This document shows, one piece after another, positions 41,554 through 49,930 of a DNA stretch of 58,118 nt; the stretch's first letter is position 1, and every line of letters starts with the position of its first letter. The stretch lies in NCBI GenBank assembly GCA_021839245.1, contig JAKCBQ010000008.1, positions 1-58,118 of the forward strand. The letters are read 5' to 3'. The notes below the pieces were generated by a model. That model did no database searches. It was not told where the DNA came from and saw only the letters and a list, made by a program, of their open reading frames with translations. A program made the position numbers and the translations under genes. Source of the stretch: Pseudomonadota bacterium. GTDB lineage: Bacteria; Pseudomonadota; Gammaproteobacteria; JAKAQQ01.

Positions 41554-42518
41554 GGGGTCGCGGGCATCAGGAGAGCGATGTGCTCCGCGGTGGCGCGCAC
41601 CGTGACCGGCGGGACCGCACCGACCACGGTGATGGCGAAATCCCCCACGACCCGCCCGTAGGCATTGATGGGCCCGAGGCTGTTGGCGCCGAGCAGCGGC
41701 GGGGGTGCACCCGCCAGGATACGGCGGACGAAGATCGAGAAACTCCCGAGCCCGTCGCTCACGAGAAGATGGCGGGCCGGCTCGCGGCGCAGGCCTTCGG
41801 GAATCACCTCGTCGGACATCACACGAAACCCCGGGGGAAGCCACAGAGGACGGCACTCGGGCAGGATCGACAAGGATCCCGGGAACGCGCGGTGCCGCCG
41901 CCTTGCCCGTCCGCGTCGCCGCCATTGTACCAGCCGGGGCGGGTTGAGCCGAGCAGGAAAAGAAACGTTCACGAACATCATTTGTTCCAGGACCCGGCCG
42001 GCGGGAGAGACGAGCACGGTTCGCAACGGGAGGAGGCTACGGACCGCGATCCAGAAGCGGTAGCCGTAGCGGTAGCCGTCGCGAGGCACGGCGACGACGA
42101 GAGCCGCGCGCTCGCCCGCCACGCGCCCATGACCCACCTGCTGCAAGCGGTAATAGCGGGCCAGCCGACGAAGCAGGGACGCATGAGCCCGCGGCGGGAG
42201 ATCCGTGTACCAGGGGGGTCCACCGAGCCGGACCCAGGGGCCTGGAAAACTCTTGACGGCCGTCCAGCGCCCTGCCCGCAGCACGGTCCGGCGCGCCCCG
42301 TTGAGGGTGGTGACCTCTTCCCAACCCGGGCCGTGGCGGATAGAAAAAGCAACCACCACGGGGGGATCGACGAAGACGTAACGGCCCTCGTAGGTCCGGC
42401 GGTGAAGAGCGCTCTGCATGCGCACGATCCAAGACAGCACCCGCGGCGGGCGGGCGTAGAGGGGATTCGCCAGGACGAGCGCCAGGCAGACGAGGCGGAC
42501 GGCCGAGCGCGGCGGCAT
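41550..42518 (-). CDS. rseB: Sigma-E regulatory protein RseB/MucB
   Basis: A 322-residue periplasmic protein: signal peptide (SAVRLVCLALVLANPLYA), an N-terminal lipoprotein-like fold (RMQSALHRRTYEGRYVFVDP, GPGWEEVTTLNGARRTVLRA) and a C-terminal domain (SDGLGSFSIFVRRI, VVGDFAITVVGAVPPVTV). It protects RseA from cleavage until mislocalised outer-membrane or LPS signals bind. Start and stop with rseA overlap by one base (TGATG). Confidence 0.9.
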   Translation of the reverse strand: MPPRSAVRLVCLALVLANPLYARPPRVLSWIVRMQSALHRRTYEGRYVFVDPPVVVAFSIRHGPGWEEVTTLNGARRTVLRAGRWTAVKSFPGPWVRLGGPPWYTDLPPRAHASLLRRLARYYRLQQVGHGRVAGERAALVVAVPRDGYRYGYRFWIAVRSLLPLRTVLVSPAGRVLEQMMFVNVSFPARLNPPRLVQWRRRGRARRRHRAFPGSLSILPECRPLWLPPGFRVMSDEVIPEGLRREPARHLLVSDGLGSFSIFVRRILAGAPPPLLGANSLGPINAYGRVVGDFAITVVGAVPPVTVRATAEHIALLMPATP

Positions 42519-43135
42519 CAAGGCCGAGCCGGACGCAGGGGGACCCGAAGCGGCATCGTCGTTCCGTAGGCGGCGAGGCGGGCATGGGCCATGACGGGGG
42601 CGTAGTCCCGGGAAGCGCTCAAGTGCGTGAGGAGATACTCGTCGAGCACACGCTGCTCGGCCGGCGCTCCGCGCCGCCACGCCGCGCGTCTCGGGCGCCC
42701 GTAACTGGCGAGCCGGAGCGGGCGGGCGGGCGCCGGCACGCGCGTCGCGGCTCCGGTCATCACGAACCCGCTGTCGGGCAGAACCACAATCCCACGCACC
42801 ACGAGGGTGGAGAACACCGCCACCGCCAAACCGCCCGCGAGAGCCCAAGAGAGCCGGCGGGCGGCACGTGATTCGGCGGGTTCGGGCCGCTCGTCCGGGA
42901 GCCGGCTGAGCACACGGCCCGCCAGTCCGCCGTCCAGGCTGAGGTCGGTGATTTGGCCCCGAAGCGCACTGCTGATGAGGGCGTAGCGGGCAAAACGCCA
43001 CCGCAGCCGGGCGTCCTGGCCCATGCCGCTGAGGAGCCGTGCCGTCGTCTTGCGACCGGCGGTGCCGTCGAAGAGCGCAGAGCAGTCTTCGCCCGCTTCG
43101 TCGGCGGTTGCGGAAAGGGGAGACGGGGCGATCAT
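42518..43135 (-). CDS. rseA: Anti-sigma-E factor RseA/MucA
   Basis: A 205-residue protein: an N-terminal cytoplasmic anti-sigma domain (ADEAGEDCSALFDGTAGRKT, RWRFARYALISSALRG), one span (LSWALAGGLAVAVFSTLVV) and a periplasmic tail ending in LDEYLLTHLSASRDYAPVMA, the conserved C-terminal segment. It holds RpoE at the membrane until regulated proteolysis. It follows rpoE by 39 bases. Confidence 0.92.
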   Translation of the reverse strand: MIAPSPLSATADEAGEDCSALFDGTAGRKTTARLLSGMGQDARLRWRFARYALISSALRGQITDLSLDGGLAGRVLSRLPDERPEPAESRAARRLSWALAGGLAVAVFSTLVVRGIVVLPDSGFVMTGAATRVPAPARPLRLASYGRPRRAAWRRGAPAEQRVLDEYLLTHLSASRDYAPVMAHARLAAYGTTMPLRVPLRPARP

Positions 43136-43174
43136 GGTGGGAAATCCTCCGGCAATTATGCGCTCGGTCTTCGC

Positions 43175-43771
43175 TCAGCCGAGCAGGGGTTCGATGCGGG
43201 CGTTGATGGCCTCGCGGGCGCGAAAGATCCGCGAGCGGACCGTGCCCACGGGGCAGTCCATGACACGGGCGATGTCTTCATAGCTCAATCCCTCGACCTC
43301 ACGAAGCACGATGGCCGTTCGCAAATCGTCCGGGAGTTCCTCGACCGCCCGCTCGATCGTCCGACGGATCTCGTCGCTGAGAAGCATCGCTTCGGGCGTA
43401 TTGAGATCCTGGACACGATCCTCGAGAGAGGTGCCCGCCCCCTCCTCCCCTTCCGCAGGCGGCGTCTCCTCACGCCGGACACGGCGGGCGGCCAGATGGT
43501 TGTGGGCCGTGTTGATCGTGATCCGGTAGAGCCACGAATAAAAAGCGCTCTCGCCACGGAAGCCGCCGATCGCACGGTAGGCCCGGAGAAAGGCTTCCTG
43601 AGCAACGTCGAGCGCCTCCTGCGGATCGCGAACGTAGCGTTGGGCAAGTTTGACCACACGATGCTGATACTTCAAGACCAGAAGATCAAAGGCCGTCTTG
43701 TCGCCACTGCGGGCACGTGCAACGAGGCGGCGGTCGTCGTCTGCTCCCTCCGGAGGCCTTCCGAACTTCAC
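43175..43771 (-). CDS. rpoE: RNA polymerase sigma factor RpoE (sigma-E/AlgU)
   Basis: A 198-residue ECF sigma factor: region 2 (KTAFDLLVLKYQHRVVKLAQ, YVRDPQEALDVAQEAFLRAY, FYSWLYRITINTAHNHLAAR) and region 4 (LPDDLRTAIVLREVEGLSYE, DIARVMDCPVGTVRSRIFRA). The linker is a little longer than in E. coli. It directs the envelope-stress regulon. GTG 43771 is the best start near the conserved N-terminus. A sigma-E-like promoter just upstream suggests autoregulation. Confidence 0.96.
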   Translation of the reverse strand: MKFGRPPEGADDDRRLVARARSGDKTAFDLLVLKYQHRVVKLAQRYVRDPQEALDVAQEAFLRAYRAIGGFRGESAFYSWLYRITINTAHNHLAARRVRREETPPAEGEEGAGTSLEDRVQDLNTPEAMLLSDEIRRTIERAVEELPDDLRTAIVLREVEGLSYEDIARVMDCPVGTVRSRIFRAREAINARIEPLLG

Positions 43772-43792
43772 GGGGACACGCCCACCACCCCG

Positions 43793-43819
43793 TTGGACCG
43801 CCCGAGAGGCCCGGAGTTC
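43793..43819 (-). promoter_or_regulatory. Sigma-E-type autoregulatory promoter of rpoE
   Basis: On the minus strand GAACTC (first five bases complement 43815-43819) is followed after 16 bases by TCCAA (complement of 43793-43797). This matches the spacing of sigma-E promoters (GGAACTT-N16-TCTGA), with a variant -10. It lies about 20 bases before the rpoE start. Confidence 0.45.
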
Positions 43820-43850
43820 GACCCTCCGGAGCCTCTCCCGCCCGGCGCCT

Positions 43851-44432
43851 TCACGTGACCCGACGCCATATCGTCTCCCGGTAGTAGCGTAATTCCTCAA
43901 TGGAATCGTAGACATCCGAGAGCGCCGTGTGCCGGCTCTCCTTGCGGTATCCGGCGAGGGCCTCGGGCGACCAGCGACGGGCGAGTTCCTTCAGGGTCGA
44001 GACGTCGAGATTGCGGTAATGGAAGAAGCGTTCGAGCTCGGGCATGTGACGGGCGAGGAACCGGCGGTCCTGACAGATGCTGTTGCCGCACATCGGCGAG
44101 GCGCCCGCCGGCACGTGGCGGGCAAGAAACAAGAGCGTCCGTCGCTCGGCCTCGGCGGTGTCCGTGGTGCTCGCAAGCACACGCGCCACAAGACCGCTTT
44201 CGTGGTGGTGGCTGCGGTTCCAGGCGTCCATCGCCTCGAGCCGCGCCGGATCCTGACGGATGGCCAGGACCGGCCCCTCGGCGAGCACGGCGAGATCTTT
44301 GTCGGTCACCACGGTGGCGATCTCGAGGATGACGTCCTCATCGGGCCGAAGTCCGGTCATTTCGAGGTCGATCCAGATGAGACGGCCGTCGTCGGGCGGA
44401 GGCGGCCGGCCGGCGGGGAACGAAAGGCTCAT
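43851..44432 (-). CDS. orn: Oligoribonuclease
   Basis: A 193-residue DEDDh exonuclease: [20 protein letters not shown] (Exo I), [20 protein letters not shown] (Exo II), [18 protein letters not shown] and [20 protein letters not shown] (Exo III with His). It degrades the last 2-5-mers of RNA, including pGpG. It overlaps the HIT gene by 4 bases (ATGA) and precedes rpoE on the opposite side of the sigma-E promoter. Confidence 0.97.
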   Translation of the reverse strand: MSLSFPAGRPPPPDDGRLIWIDLEMTGLRPDEDVILEIATVVTDKDLAVLAEGPVLAIRQDPARLEAMDAWNRSHHHESGLVARVLASTTDTAEAERRTLLFLARHVPAGASPMCGNSICQDRRFLARHMPELERFFHYRNLDVSTLKELARRWSPEALAGYRKESRHTALSDVYDSIEELRYYRETIWRRVT

Positions 44433-44776
44433 CCCGGAGGCCAGTGGAGGGGACGACCCCCCAGGAGATGGAAGTGCAGATGCGGCACGGTTTGTCCGCC
44501 CTCGTGGCCCACGTTGCTCACGATCCGGTAGCCTCGCTCGGCGAGGCCTTCGCGACGGGCCACCCGCGCGACGGCGGCGAGGAGCGTGCCGGCCAGGGCG
44601 GGGTCGTTCTCGAGTTCCACGGCCGAGACGAGGTGACGGCGCGGCACGATCAGCACGTGCACGGGAGCCTGCGGATGGAGGTCGCGGAAGGCGATCCAGG
44701 AGGCTTCGGTGGCCACGAGATCCGCGGGCAGCGTGCCCGCGGCGATGCGGCAGAAAGGACAGGTCGTCTCGTTCAT
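44429..44776 (-). CDS. HIT-family nucleotide hydrolase (HinT-like)
   Basis: A 115-residue protein: [20 protein letters not shown] at the N-terminus, [20 protein letters not shown] in the middle and the histidine triad [19 protein letters not shown] at the end. HinT enzymes hydrolyse nucleoside phosphoramidates. It is coupled to orn through ATGA. Confidence 0.93.
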   Translation of the reverse strand: MNETTCPFCRIAAGTLPADLVATEASWIAFRDLHPQAPVHVLIVPRRHLVSAVELENDPALAGTLLAAVARVARREGLAERGYRIVSNVGHEGGQTVPHLHFHLLGGRPLHWPPG

Positions 44777-44803
44777 GAGGTCTTCATCCCAGAGGCAAAA
44801 CGT

Positions 44804-45409
44804 TCAGGCCGCATAGGGCCGACGCCCGTCGAGGGCGCAACCGAGCGTGGCGCCGTCGAGGTACTCGAGCTCGCCTCCGGCGGGAACACCGTGGGCGAGA
44901 CGCGAACTCGCCACCCCCGCCTCGGCGCAGAGGGCGGCGATCACCTGGGCGGTGGCCTCACCTTCGACGGTGGGGTTGGTGGCCAGGATCACCTCGCGCA
45001 CCTCGCCGTCGCGCAGACGCGCGTGCAACCGTCCGAGACCCAGCTCGTCGGGGCCGATGCCGTCCAGGGGTGAGAGATGGCCAAAGAGAACGAAATAGAG
45101 ACCGTCGTACCGTCCCGTCGCTTCGAACGCCATGAGATCGGCGGGCGATTCGACGACGCAGAGAAGCGCCCGGTTGCGCCGTGTCGCGCGGCACAGCTCG
45201 CACGTCTCGTCCTCGCAGTACATGCGGCAGTCACGGCAGCGGCCGACGCTCGTGCACACCCGCTCGAGCGCGGCCTGGAGACGGCGCGCTTCGTGCCTTT
45301 CGTCGCGAAGAAGAAAGAAGGCCATCCGTTGAGCGGTGCGCGGGCCCACGCCGGGAAGCGTGCGCAGGGCGTCGACGAGTTCGCGAACGGCGGGCGAAAA
45401 TTCCTTCAT
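44804..45409 (-). CDS. recR: Recombination protein RecR
   Basis: A 201-residue protein: helix-hairpin-helix LVDALRTLPGVGPRTAQRMA, zinc finger CRDCRMYCEDETCELC and Toprim (LLCVVESPADLMAFEATGRY, HLSPLDGIGPDELGLGRLHA). It works with RecO to load RecA. It follows dnaX with 58 bases between, without the ybaB gene that usually lies there. Confidence 0.96.
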   Translation of the reverse strand: MKEFSPAVRELVDALRTLPGVGPRTAQRMAFFLLRDERHEARRLQAALERVCTSVGRCRDCRMYCEDETCELCRATRRNRALLCVVESPADLMAFEATGRYDGLYFVLFGHLSPLDGIGPDELGLGRLHARLRDGEVREVILATNPTVEGEATAQVIAALCAEAGVASSRLAHGVPAGGELEYLDGATLGCALDGRRPYAA

Positions 45410-45467
45410 CTCCTCCGTCCCCCGCACCGGACGCCACAACGGCGGTCCACGTGAAGAGCCTTGGGCG

Positions 45468-47150
45468 TCACGGTCCTCTCTCCTCAGGGTTGCGGACGGT
45501 TCCGCTGCGGATTCGTCCTCCCCAATTCTGCACGATGTCCTGGACGATCGGATCGTCGCGAAACTCCGTCTCGAGCGTCTCCTGGCTCTGCTCGTCGGCA
45601 CGGCGTCGCAGGCGCGCGTAGGTCGGGAAATCGGCGTCTTCGCGAACGACGATCCGAAGATCACGAACCCGGGTGTCCCAGGAGGCGAGGACACGCGCCA
45701 GCGTTTCTTCCGTCCGGGGAACGATGAGATCGGCGTGGGCCTTGGCCACGCAGAGAACCAGACGACCCTCGGCATCGAGGTTCTGCCAGCCGAGATGAGA
45801 CGCGGCCTCACGCACGATGCCCTGGAGCGGAAGACGCGCGACGGTCTCGGGCCAGGTCGTGGGGTCGAGCGGCGTAGGCTCCGCGCCCTGCGGGGCCTCC
45901 GCCGGAGGCGGAGGCGGAGCCGTCGAGGCACGGCCCACCGCAGGACGGACGGCGGCGGCACGAGCCGGAGAAGATGCCGGGCGGGAAGGCGCGGCCTCCG
46001 GGGCGCGGCGTCTCTCCTGCGTGCCGCCCGGTGCAAGGGGGGGTGGGGGCGGAGCCTCACCGCCGGCGACCTCGAGCGCCAGGGGGCGCAGGGCCACCAT
46101 GCGAACCACCGCCATGCGCAGCACGGTGCGCGGATCGTCGCAGATCCGAAGCTCCTCGTAGGCCTTGCAGGCAATCTCGTAGAAAAGTTGAACCGTCTCG
46201 GGAGCGAGGGCCGGACCCTCGCGCGCCCCTGCCGCGTCGAGCTGTTCGAGGGCGATCCGGGACAAAAGGGCCAGGAGGCGCTCGACGAGGACCCGGGGAT
46301 CGAGCCCACGCTCCTCGACCTGAGACAAGAAAGACCGCACGCCTTCCACGTGCTCCTGCTCGATATCGCGTAGAAGAATCACGAGCCGTTCTTCGTCGAT
46401 CGTGCCAAGAAGGGCGGCGATCTCTTCGCCCCGCAGTGTCCCATCCCCGTAGGCGATCGCCTGATCCACAAGGCTGAGTGCATCGCGGAGGCTCCCTTCC
46501 GCCGCCTGAGCCACGAGTCGAAGGCTCTCCTCGTCGTAGCGGACGCCCTCTTCATCAAGAATGTGTGCGAGACGCGCCCCCGACGCTTCGGGCGGAACCC
46601 GGCGCAGACTCAGGCGGAGACAGCGCGAAAGGACGGTGGCAGGCACTTTCTCCGGGTCGGTCGTCGCCAAAATGAAGACCACGTGCGGCGGTGGTTCCTC
46701 GAGCGTCTTGAGCAGTGCGTTGAACGAATGCCCCGAAAGCATGTGGACTTCGTCGATGAGATAGACGCGGAAGCGGCCGGCCGCGGGCGCGTAGGGGACA
46801 TTGGCCAGAAGCTCCCGCGTTTCCTCGACACGGGTCCGGGACGCCGCATCGATCTCGAGGAAATCGACGAACTGACCCGCTTCGAGGGCCCGGCAGGCCG
46901 GGCACCCGTTGCACGGTTCCGCGACGACCCCGCGTTCGCAGTTGAGAGCCTTGGCCACGAGCCGCGCGAGCGTCGTCTTGCCGACGCCGCGCACCCCGGT
47001 GAAGAGGAGCACGGGATGAAGGCGCCCGCGACCGAGGGCGTTCTGGAGTACGCGGACCGCCGGCTCTTGGCCGACGACATCGGCAAAACGTTGCGGACGC
47101 CACTTGCGGGCCAGCGAGAACGTCGTCGGTTCCGAAGGGGCCATCGTCAC
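45468..47150 (-). CDS. dnaX: DNA polymerase III subunit gamma/tau
   Basis: A 560-residue clamp-loader ATPase: LARKWRPQRFADVVGQEPAV, Walker A LLFTGVRGVGKTTLARLVAK, zinc Cys set C-x8-C-x2-C-x2-C (CERGVVAEPCNGCPAC), YLIDEVHMLSGHSFNALLKT and the sensor LATTDPEKVPATVLSRC. A Pro/Ala-rich linker joins a C-terminal tau-type domain. GTG 47150 overlaps the DUF302 stop (GTGA); ATG 47144 is nearly equivalent. No programmed slippage stretch is obvious. Confidence 0.95.
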   Translation of the reverse strand: MTMAPSEPTTFSLARKWRPQRFADVVGQEPAVRVLQNALGRGRLHPVLLFTGVRGVGKTTLARLVAKALNCERGVVAEPCNGCPACRALEAGQFVDFLEIDAASRTRVEETRELLANVPYAPAAGRFRVYLIDEVHMLSGHSFNALLKTLEEPPPHVVFILATTDPEKVPATVLSRCLRLSLRRVPPEASGARLAHILDEEGVRYDEESLRLVAQAAEGSLRDALSLVDQAIAYGDGTLRGEEIAALLGTIDEERLVILLRDIEQEHVEGVRSFLSQVEERGLDPRVLVERLLALLSRIALEQLDAAGAREGPALAPETVQLFYEIACKAYEELRICDDPRTVLRMAVVRMVALRPLALEVAGGEAPPPPPLAPGGTQERRRAPEAAPSRPASSPARAAAVRPAVGRASTAPPPPPAEAPQGAEPTPLDPTTWPETVARLPLQGIVREAASHLGWQNLDAEGRLVLCVAKAHADLIVPRTEETLARVLASWDTRVRDLRIVVREDADFPTYARLRRRADEQSQETLETEFRDDPIVQDIVQNWGGRIRSGTVRNPEERGP

Positions 47151-47545
47151 GTGGGGGCGAGAGTGTCGGCGACCCTGTGAAGTTTCGTCCGCACCCGGTG
47201 GGCCACGGCCGCGATCTCGGGTCTCGCCACGAGTGCAAGAACGGCCTCCGGATCCATGAAGACGACATCGACACGCCCATCGGATCGGCCGCGGAGGACG
47301 ACGTTGCAGGGCAGAAGGGCCCCAAGATCGGGATCGGCGGACAACGCCGCATGCGCTTCCTGCGGATTGCAGGCCCCGAGGATGACGTACGGGGAGATGG
47401 TGACGCCAAGTTTCCGGGCGAGTGTCTGCGCGACATCCACGGTCGAGAGAACGCCGAACCCCTCGGCCGCAAGCGCTTCCGTCACCCGCCGTCCGGCCTC
47501 CTCGAAGGGGCCGGGGATCGTTACGGAAAAGGTATAGCTCGACAC
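47147..47545 (-). CDS. DUF302-family protein
   Basis: A 132-residue protein with FSVTIPGPFEEAGRRVTEAL, LGVTISPYVILGACNPQEAH and LLPCNVVLRGRSDGRVDVVF, the DUF302 pattern (a small alpha-beta dimer of unknown function, sometimes linked to thiol or metal stress). The two Cys (GACNP, LPCNV) are in the usual places. GTG 47545 has GGGAGG 11 bases upstream. Its 3' end is coupled to dnaX, an unusual operon partner. Confidence 0.85.
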   Translation of the reverse strand: MSSYTFSVTIPGPFEEAGRRVTEALAAEGFGVLSTVDVAQTLARKLGVTISPYVILGACNPQEAHAALSADPDLGALLPCNVVLRGRSDGRVDVVFMDPEAVLALVARPEIAAVAHRVRTKLHRVADTLAPT

Positions 47546-47639
47546 GGTACCACGACCTCCCGGAGTACGCTCTCCACGGTGGGGCCCCTCGCTCGGCGCT
47601 CCACACGAAGCGCGCCTGTCTGTGCCGCTCACCCCCGCC

Positions 47640-47645
47640 AGTATA
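47640..47645 (-). promoter_or_regulatory. Possible -10 of the DUF302-dnaX-recR transcript
   Basis: The complement reads TATACT about 95 bases before the DUF302 start. No matching -35 was found, so this is weak. Confidence 0.25.
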
Positions 47646-47772
47646 ACGACGGACCCACCCCCGCCCCTCCCCCGCCTTCGCGCTGCCTTGGCCGGGATGC
47701 CGCCGCGGAGGTCGGCCGCCAACGCTTTTGCCCCGCCCGCGGGAGGAGGACTCCGTCTCCGACGCCCCGCTC

Positions 47773-48957
47773 TCAGGAGAGCAGAAGGTCGCGGACCTCG
47801 TGACAGGCGCCCATCGTGTGGTAATCGCATTTGCCGGCCGGGCTCTTCTCGTCGCTGTACTTGCGGTTGTCCCGGCGGAGGATTCGGTACCAGGCGCCGT
47901 AGCGGTGATCGACGAAAGATTGCCAGGCGTACCGCCAGAGGCGGTCGTACCACTCCCAATAGTGCGCGTCGCCGGTGGCGAGAGCAAGACGTGCCGAGGC
48001 GGCGATGGCTTCCGCTTGGACCCAAAAATACTTGTCGTCGTCGACGGGGCTTCCGTCCGGCGTGAGCCCGTAGTAGAGACCGCCGAAGCGCTCGTCCCAC
48101 CCGAGCCGGACATGGCGATCAAAGAGCCAGCGGGCCCGCTCGAGGCGCCAGTCCGAGGAACGCAGCCGCTCGAGCGTCAGGAGCAGCTTGGCCCACTCGA
48201 TCTGGTGACCGACCTGAACCCCCCAGGGACGGAAGAGATGTTTGGGATTCTCGCGGTTGTAGTCCCAATCGATTTGCCAGTCCGCGTCGTAGTGCTCCCA
48301 GACGACCCCACCGGCGAGCCCTCCCTGACGGCGGACGATGCGATCGGCGACGAGTTCCGCACGATCCAGGAAGGACGTCCGGCCCGTGGCCATATGGGCG
48401 GCAATGAGCGCCTCGCAAAGATGCATGTTGGCGTTCTGCCCGCGGTACGACGAAAACACCCAGCGCTCGTCCGCCTCGTCACGGTAAAGGCCGTGGGCCG
48501 GTTCGAAGAAGCGCTCTTCGAGAAGGGTCCAGGTTTCATCGAGCCACGCCGCCGCCTCGTCGCAGCCCGCCTCGAGAGCCGTCGCGTAAGCCAACAGCAC
48601 GAACGCCATGCCGTAGGCGTGGCGCGTGCGGTCCTCCGGCACGCCGTCCCGGAGGGTCCAGGCGTAGGCTCCCGTGGCGGGATCGTGGTGAACCTCGCGC
48701 AGGAAGCGCAGTCCGTGCTCCATCCGCGTACGGTCGTCGGGATCGCCAAACGCCCGCCAGGCACGGGCGTGGTTGACGACGAAACGCGTGCTGCTCACGA
48801 GATGACGGTGGCGCCGATCGTAGACGGTTCCGTCGTCTTTGAAATAATGGAAGAATCCTCCCGCGGGATCGAGGGCGTGCGGTCGGTAGAACGCGAGGAT
48901 CTCGCGGATGTGTTCCGCGAGGAACCCGGGCGAGCGGAAGTCAGGCCCGGCTCGCAC
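47773..48957 (-). CDS. AGE-family sugar epimerase/isomerase (mannose isomerase-like)
   Basis: A 394-residue (alpha/alpha)6-barrel enzyme: HLVSSTRFVVNHARAW, TRHAYGMAFVLLAYA, SSYRGQNANMHLCEALIAAH with the His, LFRPWGVQVGHQIEWAKLLL with the second His and Glu, and KYFWVQAEAIAASARLALAT with W-x-Q-x-E. The family includes GlcNAc 2-epimerase, cellobiose epimerase and D-mannose isomerase. Next to a mannosidase, permease and fructokinase-like enzyme, mannose-to-fructose isomerisation is the best guess. GTG 48957 overlaps the kinase gene by 17 bases. Confidence 0.88.
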   Translation of the reverse strand: MRAGPDFRSPGFLAEHIREILAFYRPHALDPAGGFFHYFKDDGTVYDRRHRHLVSSTRFVVNHARAWRAFGDPDDRTRMEHGLRFLREVHHDPATGAYAWTLRDGVPEDRTRHAYGMAFVLLAYATALEAGCDEAAAWLDETWTLLEERFFEPAHGLYRDEADERWVFSSYRGQNANMHLCEALIAAHMATGRTSFLDRAELVADRIVRRQGGLAGGVVWEHYDADWQIDWDYNRENPKHLFRPWGVQVGHQIEWAKLLLTLERLRSSDWRLERARWLFDRHVRLGWDERFGGLYYGLTPDGSPVDDDKYFWVQAEAIAASARLALATGDAHYWEWYDRLWRYAWQSFVDHRYGAWYRILRRDNRKYSDEKSPAGKCDYHTMGACHEVRDLLLS

Positions 48958-49930
48958 GGCGGGACTCGAGAAAGGTGTCGACCTCTTCCCGCCGCGGCAT
49001 GGCGGCGAAGGATCCCGGGCGGGCCGCGGCGAGGGCGCCCGCGGCGGCCGCGAAACGAAGGGCGGGGACAAGCGCGTCCTCCTCCTCGAGCCACGCCTCG
49101 AGATCCGCTCCGTGACGCGCGGCCTCGACGGTGCGGACGAGGAATCCCGCCGCGAAAGCGTCTCCGGCCGCGGTCGTGTCGTGCACCTCGATCGCCCAGG
49201 CGGGCACCCGGCCTCGCCTCGTACGGGTCATGTACTCGATCGGCCGCGGCCCGTCGGTCACGAGGGCGATCCGTCCCGAGGCCGCGAACCACTCCTCGAG
49301 CCAAGGCCCGGAGGCGGTTTCGTTCATCCAAAGGAACTCCTCACGGGACATTTTGAGGATCGCGACGTCGGGAAGGAGGCGGTCGATCCGGGGGCGCATC
49401 AGGCGAAGATCCGACCAGAGAGAGGGCCGCAGGTTGAGGTCGAAGGACGTGCGAACGCCCAAGGTCCGCGCGCGCCTCAAACAGTCCTCGGTGGCCGCGG
49501 CGGACCTCTCGTCGGTCAGGGTGTTGGTGGACCCGAGATGGAGGACGCGTAAGGACGGGAGAACTTCGCCGGGAAGAGACTCCGGACGGTAGAGAAGATG
49601 TGCGGCCCGCTCGCCGTAGAAGAGAAAACTCCGCTCGCCGGAGCCGTCCCGAAAGACGAAAGCGAGGGCCGTCCGGCCGTCGTCGGGGCGTTGAACACCC
49701 TCGGTCCCGACCCCCGCTCTGGTGAGCTCATCCCAGAGGAAATCTCCGAACGCATCGTGGGCGAGCGCCCCGAGAAAGGACGCTGTGACCCCGAGCCTCA
49801 CGGCGGCCACGGCCGTGTTGGCCGGAGCCCCACCGGCGTTCTCGGAAAAACGCCGCCCCTCGCGCGGACCCCGGACGGGCTCGGCCAGAAAATCGATGAG
49901 GGCCTCACCCAGACAGCCGATGTCAGGCAC
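48941..49930 (-). CDS. PfkB-family sugar kinase (fructokinase-like)
   Basis: A 329-residue ribokinase-fold enzyme: IGCLGEALIDFLAEP, RFSENAGGAPANTAVAAVRL (PfkB signature 1) and AIEVHDTTAAGDAFAAGFLV (signature 2 with catalytic Asp). The start and the SFLFYGERAAHLLYRPE part are fructokinase-like. It would phosphorylate fructose to fructose-6-phosphate. It overlaps the permease by 8 bases and the AGE gene by 17. Confidence 0.9.
   Translation of the reverse strand: MPDIGCLGEALIDFLAEPVRGPREGRRFSENAGGAPANTAVAAVRLGVTASFLGALAHDAFGDFLWDELTRAGVGTEGVQRPDDGRTALAFVFRDGSGERSFLFYGERAAHLLYRPESLPGEVLPSLRVLHLGSTNTLTDERSAAATEDCLRRARTLGVRTSFDLNLRPSLWSDLRLMRPRIDRLLPDVAILKMSREEFLWMNETASGPWLEEWFAASGRIALVTDGPRPIEYMTRTRRGRVPAWAIEVHDTTAAGDAFAAGFLVRTVEAARHGADLEAWLEEEDALVPALRFAAAAGALAAARPGSFAAMPRREEVDTFLESRRASRA

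Noticed and set aside
47147-47545. DUF302 gene read as a disguised ybaB
   Set aside because: Its motifs (TISPYVILGACNP, LLPCNVV) are DUF302, not the helical YbaB pattern, and it lies on the wrong side of dnaX.
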